64,000 nucleotides of DNA from Streptomyces kurssanovii (lineage in GTDB: Bacteria > Actinomycetota > Actinomycetes > Streptomycetales > Streptomycetaceae), in NCBI RefSeq assembly GCF_014649695.1, contig NZ_BMTN01000002.1, positions 682,001 to 746,000 of the forward strand. The letters are read 5' to 3'. The first letter of the stretch is position 1; every line of letters starts with the position of its first letter. Below are positions 7,610-16,164 of this stretch, one piece after another. The notes below the pieces were generated by a model that saw nothing but the letters and a program-made list of their open reading frames with translations, did no database searches and had not been told where the DNA came from. The translations under genes and the position numbers were made by a program.

Positions 7610-7649
7610 GATGGCCCCTGATCCGCGTTTCCGCAGATCAGGGGCCATC
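7610..7649 (-). terminator. Terminator hairpin of tRNA-Tyr
   Basis: A perfect 14-base stem, GATGGCCCCTGATC (7610-7623) and its complement (7636-7649), encloses a 12-base loop. It begins eight bases beyond the 3' end of the tRNA-Tyr gene on the same strand, so it is the obvious transcription stop for the tRNA. Confidence 0.75.
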
Positions 7650-7657
7650 TCTTCGCG

Positions 7658-7739
7658 TGGCGGCGCCAGGATTCGAACCTGGGTAGGCTAAGCCGACGGA
7701 TTTACAGTCCGCTCCCATTGGCCACTCGGGCACACCGCC
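7658..7739 (-). tRNA. tRNA-Tyr, anticodon GTA
   Basis: On the minus strand the sequence runs from GGCGGTGTGCCCGAGTGGCC through the anticodon arm GGACTGTAAATCC, with anticodon GTA, to the T-arm GGTTCGAATCC and the acceptor CGCCGCC plus discriminator A. The acceptor stem pairs over seven positions with one G-U. The long variable arm (about 82 bases in total) is as expected for a bacterial class II tyrosine tRNA. CCA is not fully encoded. tRNA genes are common integration sites, but I see no duplicated 3' end in the window, so there is no direct sign that the nearby plasmid remnant used this one. Confidence 0.93.
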
Positions 7740-7933
7740 ATGGGATGTCGCCTGTGGAGGAACCGCTGTGGGGCGGTGCTCCGTGGCAACGACGTAAACG
7801 ATACCTGATGCACCGGGGTGCTTCGCCACCGGATTGATCAGCGCCGGGGGTGGGTGCGGGTGGCTAGGCTTGACCGCGCGGTTCGGGGTGATCCGGCCGC
7901 ACCCCACTCACCCGATACAAGGAGCCACAGGAC

Positions 7934-8422
7934 ATGGCCGACTCCAGTTTCGACATCGTCTCGAAGGTCGAGCGGCAGGAGGTCGACAACGCCCTCAACC
8001 AGGCCGCCAAGGAGATCTCGCAGCGCTACGACTTCAAGAACGTCGGTGCCTCGATCTCCTGGTCCGGCGAGAAGATCCTGATGCAGGCGAATTCCGAGGA
8101 CCGTGTCAACGCGATCCTGGACGTCTTCCAGACCAAGCTGGTCAAGCGCGGCATCTCACTGAAGGCGCTGGACGCCGGCGAGCCGCAGCTGTCCGGCAAG
8201 GAGTACAAGATCTTCGCCTCGATCGAGGAGGGCATCTCGCAGGAGAACGCCAAGAAGGTCGCGAAGATCATCCGTGACGAGGGTCCGAAGGGTGTCAAGG
8301 CGCAGGTCCAGGGCGACGAGCTGCGGGTCAGCTCGAAGAGCCGGGACGACCTGCAGGCCGTGCAGGCGCTGCTCAAGGGGCAGGACTTCGACTTCGCGCT
8401 GCAGTTCGTGAACTACCGCTGA
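7934..8422 (+). CDS. yajQ: YajQ-family nucleotide-binding protein
   Basis: The 162-residue product is a full-length Yaj[21 protein letters not shown] at the start, RYDFKNVG, a central [11 protein letters not shown], and [19 protein letters not shown] followed by [10 protein letters not shown] at the C-terminus. The fold is two ferredoxin-like domains. In Xanthomonas the family binds cyclic di-GMP and acts with a LysR-type regulator; in other bacteria it has been linked to RNA or nucleotide binding. In actinobacteria the role is not settled. The gene stands alone between tRNA-Tyr and the DNA repair pair. AAGGAG lies 11 bases before the ATG at 7934. Confidence 0.93.
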   Translation: MADSSFDIVSKVERQEVDNALNQAAKEISQRYDFKNVGASISWSGEKILMQANSEDRVNAILDVFQTKLVKRGISLKALDAGEPQLSGKEYKIFASIEEGISQENAKKVAKIIRDEGPKGVKAQVQGDELRVSSKSRDDLQAVQALLKGQDFDFALQFVNYR

Positions 8423-8636
8423 CGTCAGCGGGCGCGGGGGCGACCGGGGGCGGAGCGGCGCGGCCGCTCCGCCCCTGCCCCGTGCCCGGGTGGTGCGGCC
8501 GATGAAGAAGGCGGCCGCCGTCACCCGTCGTGACGTCCGAATTCCGCCAGCCCCGGCGGCCGCCGGGTCGCAGACTCGTAGAGGAAGGGCGGGTGAGAGC
8601 CCGCCGGACGGAACACCGCAAGGAGGAGCGCGAGCC

Positions 8637-9176
8637 ATGACCGGTGCTCAGGAGACCGTCGTTTACGAGATCGTCGGCAGCCCGCTGGGCGAGCTCCTGC
8701 TGGTCGGGCGGGCGTCGTGCACGGCGAAGGGTGGCACCGCGCTGGCCTCGCTCTCGCTGCCCGGGCAGAAGGGCCGGGCGGTCGTCGAGGGCGGCTGGCG
8801 CCGTGACCCGGCGGCGTTCGAGGAGATCGGGCGCCAGCTGTCGTCGTACTTCTCGGGCCGGCTGACCCGCTTCGAGATCGAGTACGCGGACGGCGGGACC
8901 GACTTCCAGCGCCGTGTCTGGAAGGCGCTGGAGGACGTCCCCTATGGGCGGACCATCACCTACAAGGAGATCGCCGCACAGGTCGGCACTTCCGCGGTCG
9001 GTGTGCGGGCCGTGGGGACGGCGATCGGGCGCAATCCGCTGCTCGTGGTGCGTCCGTGCCACCGGGTGATCGGTGCGGACGGCACCCTGCGGGGATACGC
9101 GGGCGGCCTGGAGTCGAAGGCGCGGCTCCTCGGGCTCGAGGGCGCGCTGGCACCGAGACGGGGCCGGTTCCCATGA
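8637..9176 (+). CDS. ogt: Methylated-DNA--protein-cysteine methyltransferase
   Basis: This 179-residue protein removes methyl groups from O6-methylguanine in a suicide reaction that transfers the alkyl group to its own cysteine. The active-site PCHRVI (about residues 141-146) is present, preceded by the helix-turn-helix core VPYGRTITYKEIAAQVG and the arginine-finger region VGVRAVGTAIGRNPL. GYAGGLESKARLL closes the DNA-binding part. The ATG at 8637 has AAGGAGGAG 11-16 bases upstream. There is no Ada-type zinc N-terminal domain, so this is the constitutive Ogt type. Its stop codon overlaps the ATG of alkB (ATGA at 9173), so both direct-reversal repair enzymes are made from one message. Confidence 0.92.
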   Translation: MTGAQETVVYEIVGSPLGELLLVGRASCTAKGGTALASLSLPGQKGRAVVEGGWRRDPAAFEEIGRQLSSYFSGRLTRFEIEYADGGTDFQRRVWKALEDVPYGRTITYKEIAAQVGTSAVGVRAVGTAIGRNPLLVVRPCHRVIGADGTLRGYAGGLESKARLLGLEGALAPRRGRFP

Positions 9177-9826
9177 ACGGAGCGCTGTTCCCCCGTGACC
9201 GGGCGGTCGTCGCCCCGGGCGCGGTGCATGTGCCCGGCTGGCTGTCCGCCGGGCGTCAGCGGGAGCTGGTGGACGCCTGCCGCGGCTGGGCCCGTGGGCC
9301 GGTTCCGCTCCGGCACACCGTGCTGCCGGGCGGGGGCGTGATGTCGGTGCGGACGGTGTGCGTGGGCTGGCACTGGCAGCCGTACCGGTACTCCCGGACC
9401 GCGGACGACGTGAACGGTGCGCCGGTCGCCCCGTTTCCCGGGTGGCTGGTGGAGCTGGGACGCGAGGCACTGGTCGAGGCCTACGGGGAGCATCAGGGCT
9501 ACACCCCCGACACCGCGCTGATCAACTTCTACGACGGCGCTGCCCGGATGGGGATGCACCAGGACAAGGAGGAGCGGTCAGGAGCTCCCGTGGTCTCTCT
9601 GAGCATCGGTGATGCGTGCGTGTTCCGGTTCGGGAACACGCAGACCAGGGGGCGTCCGTACACGGACGTGGAGCTGGCTTCCGGCGACCTGTTCGTCTTC
9701 GGCGGCCCTTCCCGCTACGCCTTTCACGGCGTGCCGAAGGTGCTTCCGGCCACGGCCGATCCTGCGACCGGCATGAACAGCGGCCGTTTGAACATCACTT
9801 TGCGCGAGACCGGGCTGGCGGGCTGA
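9173..9826 (+). CDS. alkB: AlkB-type 2-oxoglutarate/Fe(II) DNA repair dioxygenase
   Basis: The 217-residue product oxidatively removes 1-methyladenine and 3-methylcytosine from DNA, using Fe(II), oxygen and 2-oxoglutarate. The iron ligands appear as HQD in GMHQDKEE (about residues 127-129) and the second His in RYAFHGVPKV (about 184); the 2-oxoglutarate-binding arginines lie in GRLNITLRET. The YRYSRTADDVNG and ALINFYDGAARMGMHQD segments match bacterial AlkB. Length is that of E. coli AlkB. The start overlaps the ogt stop by four bases, so translation is coupled. The 3' end faces a convergent stress-protein gene 24 bases away. Confidence 0.92.
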   Translation: MNGALFPRDRAVVAPGAVHVPGWLSAGRQRELVDACRGWARGPVPLRHTVLPGGGVMSVRTVCVGWHWQPYRYSRTADDVNGAPVAPFPGWLVELGREALVEAYGEHQGYTPDTALINFYDGAARMGMHQDKEERSGAPVVSLSIGDACVFRFGNTQTRGRPYTDVELASGDLFVFGGPSRYAFHGVPKVLPATADPATGMNSGRLNITLRETGLAG

Positions 9827-9850
9827 TCCCGCGCGGGCGCCAGGCGGTGT

Positions 9851-10120
9851 TCAGCGCGAGCGCGAGTGGCCGAACAGGATACGGTACGCGATCAGCAGGA
9901 CGAGCGCGCCGCCGACGGCCGCGATCCAGGTGGGCCCGTCGTAGAACTGGTTGGCGATCTCTCGGTCCAGGTAACGGGAGGATATCCAGCCGCCGATGAA
10001 GGCTCCGGCGACACCTATGAGCGTGGTGCCGACCAGGCCGCCCGGGTCGCGTCCGGGCAGCAGGATCTTGGCTATCGCTCCGGCCAGCAGTCCGAGAACG
10101 ATCCAGCCGATGATGGTCAT
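9851..10120 (-). CDS. GlsB/YeaQ/YmgE-family membrane protein
   Basis: This protein of 89 residues has three membrane helices: IIGWIVLGLLAGAIAKILLPG, a glycine-rich middle helix (GTTLIGVAGAFIGGWI) and IAAVGGALVLLIAYRILFG. It belongs to the transglycosylase-associated/GlsB family, general-stress membrane proteins whose molecular job is unknown. I prefer the ATG at 10120, because AAAGGCAGG sits a few bases before it; an ATG at 10141 would add MKGRFIS. It is convergent with alkB and divergent from the amino-acid permease, with about 85 bases between starts. Confidence 0.83.
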   Translation of the reverse strand: MTIIGWIVLGLLAGAIAKILLPGRDPGGLVGTTLIGVAGAFIGGWISSRYLDREIANQFYDGPTWIAAVGGALVLLIAYRILFGHSRSR

Positions 10121-10206
10121 GGAAATGAACCTGCCTTTCATGGGGTGTTGTTGTCGGGGACGTGCACCGGCGGGCAGCGGTTGCGGTGATCAGTAGGGTG
10201 CGGCAC

Positions 10207-11481
10207 ATGACACAGGAGTTGCGACGGTCGCTGGGGGTCTTCGACGCTGTGGTGATCGGCCTCGGGTCGATGATCGGTGCGGGAATCTTCGCGGCTCTCG
10301 CGCCGGCGGCGCGGGCTGCCGGTTCCGCGCTGCTGCTCGGACTTGCCCTCGCGGCAGTGGTGGCCTACTGCAACGCCATGTCGTCGGCACGCCTGGCCTC
10401 CTTGTACCCCGCGTCAGGCGGCACTTATGTGTACGGACGGGAGCGGCTGGGAGAGTTCTGGGGGTACTTGGCGGGCTGGGCGTTCGTGGTCGGCAAGACG
10501 GCTTCGTGCGCCGCGATGGCTCTGACCGTCGGCGCGTACGCATGGCCGGAGCACGCGAACACGGTGGCGGTCGCCGCCGTGGTGGCACTGACTGCGCTGA
10601 ATTACGGCGGCGTTCAGAAGTCGGCGTTGCTGACGCGGCTGATCGTGGCCGTGGTGCTGGCGGTTCTCGCGGCGGTCGTGGTGGTCTCCCTCGGTACCGG
10701 GCACGCGCGGTTCGGGAACTTGGAGCCGGGGGGCGACGCGTCGGCTGCCGGGGTGCTTCAGGCGGCGGGTCTGCTGTTCTTCGCGTTCGCCGGGTACGCG
10801 CGGATCACCACGCTGGGCGAGGAGGTCCGGGATCCGGCACGCACCATCCCGCGGGCCGTGCCGCTGGCCCTGGGCATCGCGCTGTTCGTCTATGTGTGTG
10901 TCGCTGTCGCGGTCCTCTCTGTGCTGGGTGCCGGGGGGCTCGGGCAGGCGACGGCGCCGCTCGCCGAGGCCGTGCGTGCCGCAGGGGTCCCCTGGCTGGC
11001 GCCGGCGGTACGTGTGGGGGCCGTCCTGGCGGCGCTCGGATCGTTGCTCGCTCTGATTCTCGGCGTCTCGAGGACGACGCTCGCGATGGCCCGGGACGGC
11101 CATCTGCCGGGAGCACTGGCCACCGTTCATCCGCGGTTCCAGGTGCCGCACCGCGCGGAGGTCGCTGTGGGGGTGGTCGTCGCGGTGGTGGCGGCGACCG
11201 TGGACCTGCGCGGGGCGATCGGCTTCTCGTCGTTCGGTGTGCTCGTCTACTACACGATCGCCAACGCCTCGGCCTGGACGCTGGGTTCCGGACGGCCCGG
11301 AGATACACCCGTCCGAGTGCTCTGGACCGTGAGGCTGACGGCTGGATGCGGGGTGGCGGGATGCCTGGCGCTGGCTTTCTCGCTGCCGCTGACGTCCGTG
11401 ATCACCGGGGCCGCGGTACTGGCCGGGGGCGCGGCGCTGTACGCGGCGCGGAACAGCACTCGGGCGGCTCGTAACCGCTGA
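10207..11481 (+). CDS. APC-family amino acid permease
   Basis: The 424-residue product has 12 predicted membrane helices. The first contains GLGSMIGAGIFAALAP, the unwound substrate-binding helix of APC transporters (consensus G-S-x-I-G-x-G-I-F). SSARLASLYPASGGTYVYGRERLG covers helix 3 and the loop, and GYARITTLGEEVRDPARTIPRA marks helix 6 and the conserved amphipathic segment after it. It probably imports an amino acid or amine with protons or exchanges it. The substrate is not readable from sequence. The ATG at 10207 was chosen since MTQELRRSLGVFDAV is the usual N-terminus; a start at 10162 is less likely. No partner genes are adjacent. Confidence 0.88.
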   Translation: MTQELRRSLGVFDAVVIGLGSMIGAGIFAALAPAARAAGSALLLGLALAAVVAYCNAMSSARLASLYPASGGTYVYGRERLGEFWGYLAGWAFVVGKTASCAAMALTVGAYAWPEHANTVAVAAVVALTALNYGGVQKSALLTRLIVAVVLAVLAAVVVVSLGTGHARFGNLEPGGDASAAGVLQAAGLLFFAFAGYARITTLGEEVRDPARTIPRAVPLALGIALFVYVCVAVAVLSVLGAGGLGQATAPLAEAVRAAGVPWLAPAVRVGAVLAALGSLLALILGVSRTTLAMARDGHLPGALATVHPRFQVPHRAEVAVGVVVAVVAATVDLRGAIGFSSFGVLVYYTIANASAWTLGSGRPGDTPVRVLWTVRLTAGCGVAGCLALAFSLPLTSVITGAAVLAGGAALYAARNSTRAARNR

Positions 11482-11526
11482 TCAGCGGCCGCCGACGGGC
11501 GGCGTGGGTGTTAGGTGCGCCGCGCC

Positions 11527-11557
11527 GTCCGTCCGGCGGTCAGACAGACGGACGGAC
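11527..11557. terminator. Hairpin between convergent permease and yccF genes
   Basis: GTCCGTCC (11527-11534) and GGACGGAC (11550-11557) form an 8-base perfect stem around a 15-base loop, midway between two converging genes. It may stop transcription from both sides. There is no U-run, as is usual in Streptomyces. Confidence 0.45.
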
Positions 11558-11588
11558 AGCCGCAGAGCGGACGAGGTCCGGACGATGC

Positions 11589-11981
11589 TCAGCGCACCGC
11601 GAACGGCTGATCGGTCCGGACGATCTCCCTGCCCAGCGGCATCAGCGACACCGGGATGAGCTTGAAGTTCGCGATGCCGAACGGGATGCCGATGAGCGTG
11701 AGGCAGAGAGCGAGACCCGTGACGATGTGGCCCAGCGCAAGCCACCAGCCGGCCAGGATCAGCCACAGGACGTTGCCGACCAGGGAGGGAGCACCGGAGT
11801 CGCGGCGATCCGTCGTCGTGTACCCGAAGGGCCAGAGGGCGTAGATCCCGATGCGGAACGACGCCAGCCCGAAGGGGATGCCGATGACGGTGATGCAGAG
11901 GATCAGCCCCGCCACCAGATATCCGAGGAACAGCCAGAAGCCGCTCAGGACCAGCCATATGACGTTCAGGATTGTCTTCAT
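11589..11981 (-). CDS. YccF-domain inner membrane protein
   Basis: This 130-residue protein holds two similar halves, each with a [18 protein letters not shown] helix, a [17 protein letters not shown] or [17 protein letters not shown] motif, and a following helix. The repeated CxTxIGIPFG motif is diagnostic for the YccF (DUF307) family. The family is widespread, sits in the membrane, and has no established function; roles in envelope stress have been suggested. The ATG at 11981 overlaps the stop of htpX by four bases, so it is translated after HtpX, a membrane-protein quality-control protease, and may assist it (inference). Confidence 0.88.
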   Translation of the reverse strand: MKTILNVIWLVLSGFWLFLGYLVAGLILCITVIGIPFGLASFRIGIYALWPFGYTTTDRRDSGAPSLVGNVLWLILAGWWLALGHIVTGLALCLTLIGIPFGIANFKLIPVSLMPLGREIVRTDQPFAVR

Positions 11982-12841
11982 CGGCGAGGACCTGCCATCT
12001 GCTCGAGTCGGGCGATTCGTTCCGCCATGGGCGGGTGGGTCGAGAACATCTTGGCGAGGCCGCGGCCAGGTCCGAACGGGTTGGCGATCATCATGTGGCT
12101 CGCGGTCTCGAGCCGCGGCTCCGGCGGCAGCGGGAGCTGTTTCGTACCGGCGTCCAGTTTGCGCAGTGCGCTGGCCAGCGCCAGTGGGTCACCGGTGAGC
12201 TGGGAGCCCGACGCGTCCGCCTCGAACTCCCGGGAGCGGCTCACGGCGAGCTGGATCACGGCTGCCGCCAGCGGGCCGAGCAGCATGATCAGCAGCATGC
12301 CGACCAGGCCGGGTCCTTCGTCGTCGTCGGACCGGCCGATGGGGATCAGCCAAGCGAAGTTGACCAGGAACATCACCACGGAGGCGAGGGCTCCGGCCAC
12401 CGAGGAGATGAGGATGTCTCGGTTGTACACGTGGCTGAGCTCGTGGCCGATGACTCCGCGCAGCTCGCGCTCGTCGAGGATGCGCAGGATCCCTTCGGTG
12501 CAGCACACCGCCGCGTTGCGGGGGTTGCGTCCGGTGGCGAACGCGTTGGGGGCCTGGGTCGGCGAGATGTAGAGCCGCGGCATGGGCTGGCGGGCGGCGG
12601 TGGAGAGCTCACGGACCATGCGGTACAGGGCGGGTGCCTCGAATTCGCTCACCGGGCGGGCGCGCATGGCGCGGAGGGCCAGCTTGTCGCTGTTCCAGTA
12701 GGCGTACGCATTGGTCGCGAGCGCCACTGCGAGCGCGATGAAAAGCCCCGTCCGGCCGAAGAAGCTGCCGATGACGAGGATCAGTGCGGACAGTCCCCCG
12801 AGGAGTACGGCGGTTTTGAGCCCGTTGTGCCGGCGGTGCAC
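11978..12841 (-). CDS. htpX: HtpX-type M48 zinc metalloprotease
   Basis: The product of 287 residues is a membrane-bound protease that degrades damaged membrane proteins. The zinc site HELSH lies in [14 protein letters not shown] (about residues 132-145) and the third ligand in [12 protein letters not shown]. Two helices near the N-terminus ([16 protein letters not shown] and [16 protein letters not shown]) and two in the middle ([21 protein letters not shown] and [21 protein letters not shown]) give the usual four membrane spans. I chose the GTG at 12841, with GGAGGG six bases upstream, giving the standard length; an ATG further upstream at 12892 would add a poorly conserved leader. The gene is coupled to yccF. 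Confidence 0.93.
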   Translation of the reverse strand: MHRRHNGLKTAVLLGGLSALILVIGSFFGRTGLFIALAVALATNAYAYWNSDKLALRAMRARPVSEFEAPALYRMVRELSTAARQPMPRLYISPTQAPNAFATGRNPRNAAVCCTEGILRILDERELRGVIGHELSHVYNRDILISSVAGALASVVMFLVNFAWLIPIGRSDDDEGPGLVGMLLIMLLGPLAAAVIQLAVSRSREFEADASGSQLTGDPLALASALRKLDAGTKQLPLPPEPRLETASHMMIANPFGPGRGLAKMFSTHPPMAERIARLEQMAGPRR

Positions 12842-13033
12842 GGTACGCCCTCCAGATGGTGCGGCAGGGGAACCCTTTGCGTGGTGCTCCACTCTCCAGT
12901 GGACCCTTCTGTACTGGTCAACGCCAGGCGAGGGGCACTGGTTCCCTTGCGCTCCAGGGCCCGCGTCAGGGCCGTACGGGTGAGCTCGCGGAGCGGACCG
13001 GCCCCGGAGGGATCCGGAAACGGGTCGCCGCGG

Positions 13034-14572
13034 CTAGAAGAGGCTCTCCGCGGCGTACCGCAGGACCAGCTGGGGATAGCCGGACAGGACGACCCCCACC
13101 GCCGCGGTGAGGGCCACGGCGACAGTCACGGGAGCGGGAACCACCTTCAAGGCGGCCTCCCCCGCCGGCTGCGCCGCATCGTCCGCTTCCGCCGCCTCGG
13201 GAGCCCGGAAGAGGATGGCCGTCCACTGCAGGTAGTAATAGAGGGCGATCACGACGTTGATTCCCATGACGACGGCCAGCCAGCCGAGGCCCGCGTCGAC
13301 GGCCGCGGAGAACACGGTCACCTTGGCGAAGAGGCCGACGATGCCCGGCGGCAGTCCCGCGAGGCAGAGCAGGAAGAAGCCCATGGCCAGCGCGAGCAGC
13401 GGCTGACGGTGGTACAGGCCGCGGTAGTCGGAGATCCGGTTGAGCGGCCGCGTGCGGGCGACGACGGCCGCCACCGCGAACGCGCCCAGGTTCACCACGG
13501 CGTACATCAGCGCGTAGGCGACGGTCGCGCCGATCTGGTCGTCGCTCGAGTACGCGGCGGCCGCGATCGGCACCAGCAGGTATCCGGCCTGCGCCACGGA
13601 GGACCAGGCCAGCAGGCGCACCGCGCTCCATGTGCGCGACGCGGACTGGCGCAGCGCGGCGACATTGCCGGCGGTCATGGTCAGGGCGGCGAGAACCGCC
13701 ATCGCGGGGCCCCAGATATCTGCGTACCCGGGGAAGGCGATCACGGTGACCAGGATGAGCCCGGTGAATCCGACGGCCTTGCCGACGACGGAGAGGTAGC
13801 CGGCGATCGGCAGCGGCGCCCCCACATAGGTGTCAGGGACCCAGAAATGGAAGGGGACGGCGGCCGTCTTGAAGGCGAAGCCGACCAGGGTGAGCACGAC
13901 GCCGGCCTTGGCGAGCGTGTCCAGTTGGCCGGGGACGTCCTCCAGCCCGGCAGCCACCTGGGTGAGGTGCAGCGTTCCTGTGGCGGCGTACACGAAGCTG
14001 ACGCCGAGGAGGGTCACGGCGGTCGCGGTGACGGAGGAGAGGAAGAACTTCAGGGCGGCTTCGCTGGAGAGTTTGTCACCGCGCCTGAGGCCCACCAGCG
14101 CGAAGGCGGGCAGTGAAGCCACCTCGAGGGCGACCACGAGCGTCGCGAGGTCGCGGGAGGCGGGCAGCAGCGCCGCGCCCGCGGCGGACGACAGCAGCAG
14201 GAACCAGAACTCGCCGGGCGGCAGCTTCTCGCGGGTGTCCGTGAGGGAGAGCAGCGCGGTCAGCAGCGCCCCGCCGAGCACCAGGAACTGGATCACCAGG
14301 GTGAACTGGTCGGCGGTGTAGCTGCAGACGTCCGGGTTGTCGTTCAGGCAGAACGTCGAACGGTCGCCCTTGCGCAGCGGCAGCAGCGCGGCCATCGACA
14401 CGATGAGACCTGCGATCGCCACGGCACCCAGAAGCGGCTTGCGCCGGTCGGCGACGAACAGGTCGGCGACGAGGACGACCAGCGCGACGACGGCGGTGAT
14501 CGTGGGCGGCGCGATCGCCGCCCAGTCGACGGACTGGACGAGGCTGCTGGCGCCGTCGGCTGCCACGGTCAC
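13034..14572 (-). CDS. nuoN: NADH-quinone oxidoreductase subunit N, second cluster
   Basis: NuoN is one of three antiporter-like membrane subunits of complex I that pump protons when quinone is reduced. This copy has 512 residues and about 14 membrane helices. LVVALEVASLPAFALVGLRRGD contains the conserved helix 5 glutamate, and VVLTLVGFAFKTAAVPFHFWVPD the pump lysine followed by the typical PFHFWVPD. The GTG at 14572 overlaps the nuoM stop as GTGA and has GGAGG seven bases upstream. It is the last gene of the second nuo cluster. About 190 bases separate it from htpX. Confidence 0.93.
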   Translation of the reverse strand: MTVAADGASSLVQSVDWAAIAPPTITAVVALVVLVADLFVADRRKPLLGAVAIAGLIVSMAALLPLRKGDRSTFCLNDNPDVCSYTADQFTLVIQFLVLGGALLTALLSLTDTREKLPPGEFWFLLLSSAAGAALLPASRDLATLVVALEVASLPAFALVGLRRGDKLSSEAALKFFLSSVTATAVTLLGVSFVYAATGTLHLTQVAAGLEDVPGQLDTLAKAGVVLTLVGFAFKTAAVPFHFWVPDTYVGAPLPIAGYLSVVGKAVGFTGLILVTVIAFPGYADIWGPAMAVLAALTMTAGNVAALRQSASRTWSAVRLLAWSSVAQAGYLLVPIAAAAYSSDDQIGATVAYALMYAVVNLGAFAVAAVVARTRPLNRISDYRGLYHRQPLLALAMGFFLLCLAGLPPGIVGLFAKVTVFSAAVDAGLGWLAVVMGINVVIALYYYLQWTAILFRAPEAAEADDAAQPAGEAALKVVPAPVTVAVALTAAVGVVLSGYPQLVLRYAAESLF

Positions 14573-16161
14573 GACTTGCCTCCTGAGAGGAGCTTCTGCA
14601 CGGCCGGGTCGGTGAGGCCGAGGAGGACCGCGGGCCACAGTCCGGCGATGACGGTGAGGGCCACGAGCGGGGACCAGGCCGCGAACTCGTACGCGCGGAC
14701 GTCGGTGACCCGGTGGGGCCGCTGCTCGTCCCGGGCTTCGGGCAGCCGGCCGCCCATGCACACCCGGCGCACGACGACGAGCAGGTACGCGGCGGTGAGC
14801 AGGGTGCCGAACGCGCCGATCGACATGAAGGTGAGGAAGGCCGGGCGGCTGAGCCCTTCGGCCGGGTCGAACGCTCCGAACAGCGCGAGCATCTCGCCCC
14901 AGAATCCTGCGAGTCCGGGCAGTCCGAGGGAGGCGACGGCGGCGAAGGCGAGCAGCCCGCCCAGGCGCGGCGCGCGACCGTACAGTGCGGCGCCGGTGGC
15001 GCCGGCGAGTGTGTCGAGGTCGGCGGTGCCGTAGCGGTCCTTGACCGCTCCGACCAGGAAGAACAGCAGGCCGGTGATGAGGCCGTGGGCGATGTTGGCG
15101 AAGAGTGCGCCGTTCACGCCGGTCGGCGTCATCGACGCGATGCCGAGCAGCACGAAGGCCATGTGACCGACCGACGAATAGGCGATCAGACGCTTCAGGT
15201 CACCGCCCGCGCCGCTGCGCGCGAGTGCCAGGCAGGCCAGGGAGCCGTAGACGATGCCGACGGCTGCGAACGCGGCCAGGTACGGGGCGAAGGTCCGCAT
15301 CCCGTCAGGCGCGATCGGCAGCACGATACGGACGAAGCCGTACGTCCCCATTTTCAGCAGCACTCCGGCGAGGAGGACCGAGCCGACGGTCGGTGCAGCG
15401 GTGTGGGCGTCGGGGAGCCAGGTGTGCAAGGGCCACATCGGCGTCTTCACGGCGAGCCCGAGACCGATCGCCAGAACCGCGATGACCTGCACCGACATGG
15501 TCAGTCCACGGCCGTTGTCAGTGGCGAGTGCCACCATGTCGAATGTGCCGGCCTTCAGCCCGATCAGCAGGAGGCCGAGCAGCATGACGACGGAGCCGAG
15601 CAGCGTGTAGAGGATGAACTTCCAGGCGGCGGGCTGCCTTTCCTCGCCGCCCCAGCGGGCGATGAGGAAGTACATCGGGATGAGCACCATCTCGAAGGCC
15701 AGGAAGAACAGCAGGAGATCGAGGACGGCGAAGGTCGCCAGGGTGCCGGACTCCAGGACCAGGAGCAGGGCGACGAAAGCCTTCGGGGACGGGCCCGAGG
15801 GCATGTTGAAGTAGCTGTACAGCGCGCAGAGGAAGGTCAGCAGAGCCGTCAGCACGAGAAGGGGGAGCGAGATGCCGTCGATGCCGAGGTGGATCCGCAC
15901 GTCGAGTGCCGCGATCCAGCTGATGTCGGTCGTGGCCTGCATCTTCGACGGCTGGTCGTGGTCGAAGCCGAGCGCCAGGACGATCGCCGCGAGCAGGATC
16001 GCGGCGGTGACGGTCACACCGTGGCGCAGGACCGCCTGGTCGGGGCTGCTGCCGCGCAGCCCGGGCGGGGCGGGCAGCAGGGCGGCCGCGGCGCCGACCA
16101 GCGGAGCGACGACGATGAACGCGAGAAGGGCCTGCATCACGGACTCGCTGATATCGATCAC
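14569..16161 (-). CDS. nuoM: NADH-quinone oxidoreductase subunit M, second cluster
   Basis: This 530-residue antiporter-like subunit has the expected features: HLGIDGISLPLLVLTALLT, FLAFEMVLIPMYFLIARWGG with the conserved Glu, and [23 protein letters not shown] with the pump Lys and the [13 protein letters not shown] signature of NuoM. It forms a middle proton channel in the membrane arm between NuoN and NuoL. It lies three bases after nuoL and overlaps nuoN by four, as in a tight operon. The sequence is quite different from the NuoM of the main cluster (50989-52560), so this is an old second copy, not a recent duplication. Confidence 0.94.
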   Translation of the reverse strand: MIDISESVMQALLAFIVVAPLVGAAAALLPAPPGLRGSSPDQAVLRHGVTVTAAILLAAIVLALGFDHDQPSKMQATTDISWIAALDVRIHLGIDGISLPLLVLTALLTFLCALYSYFNMPSGPSPKAFVALLLVLESGTLATFAVLDLLLFFLAFEMVLIPMYFLIARWGGEERQPAAWKFILYTLLGSVVMLLGLLLIGLKAGTFDMVALATDNGRGLTMSVQVIAVLAIGLGLAVKTPMWPLHTWLPDAHTAAPTVGSVLLAGVLLKMGTYGFVRIVLPIAPDGMRTFAPYLAAFAAVGIVYGSLACLALARSGAGGDLKRLIAYSSVGHMAFVLLGIASMTPTGVNGALFANIAHGLITGLLFFLVGAVKDRYGTADLDTLAGATGAALYGRAPRLGGLLAFAAVASLGLPGLAGFWGEMLALFGAFDPAEGLSRPAFLTFMSIGAFGTLLTAAYLLVVVRRVCMGGRLPEARDEQRPHRVTDVRAYEFAAWSPLVALTVIAGLWPAVLLGLTDPAVQKLLSGGKS

Positions 16162-16164
16162 GGC

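Noticed and set aside
7658-7739. tRNA-Tyr as the attachment site of the plasmid remnant
   Set aside because: I see no second copy of the tRNA 3' end near the other side of the remnant, and an apparently intact gene of opposite direction lies between the integrase and the tRNA.
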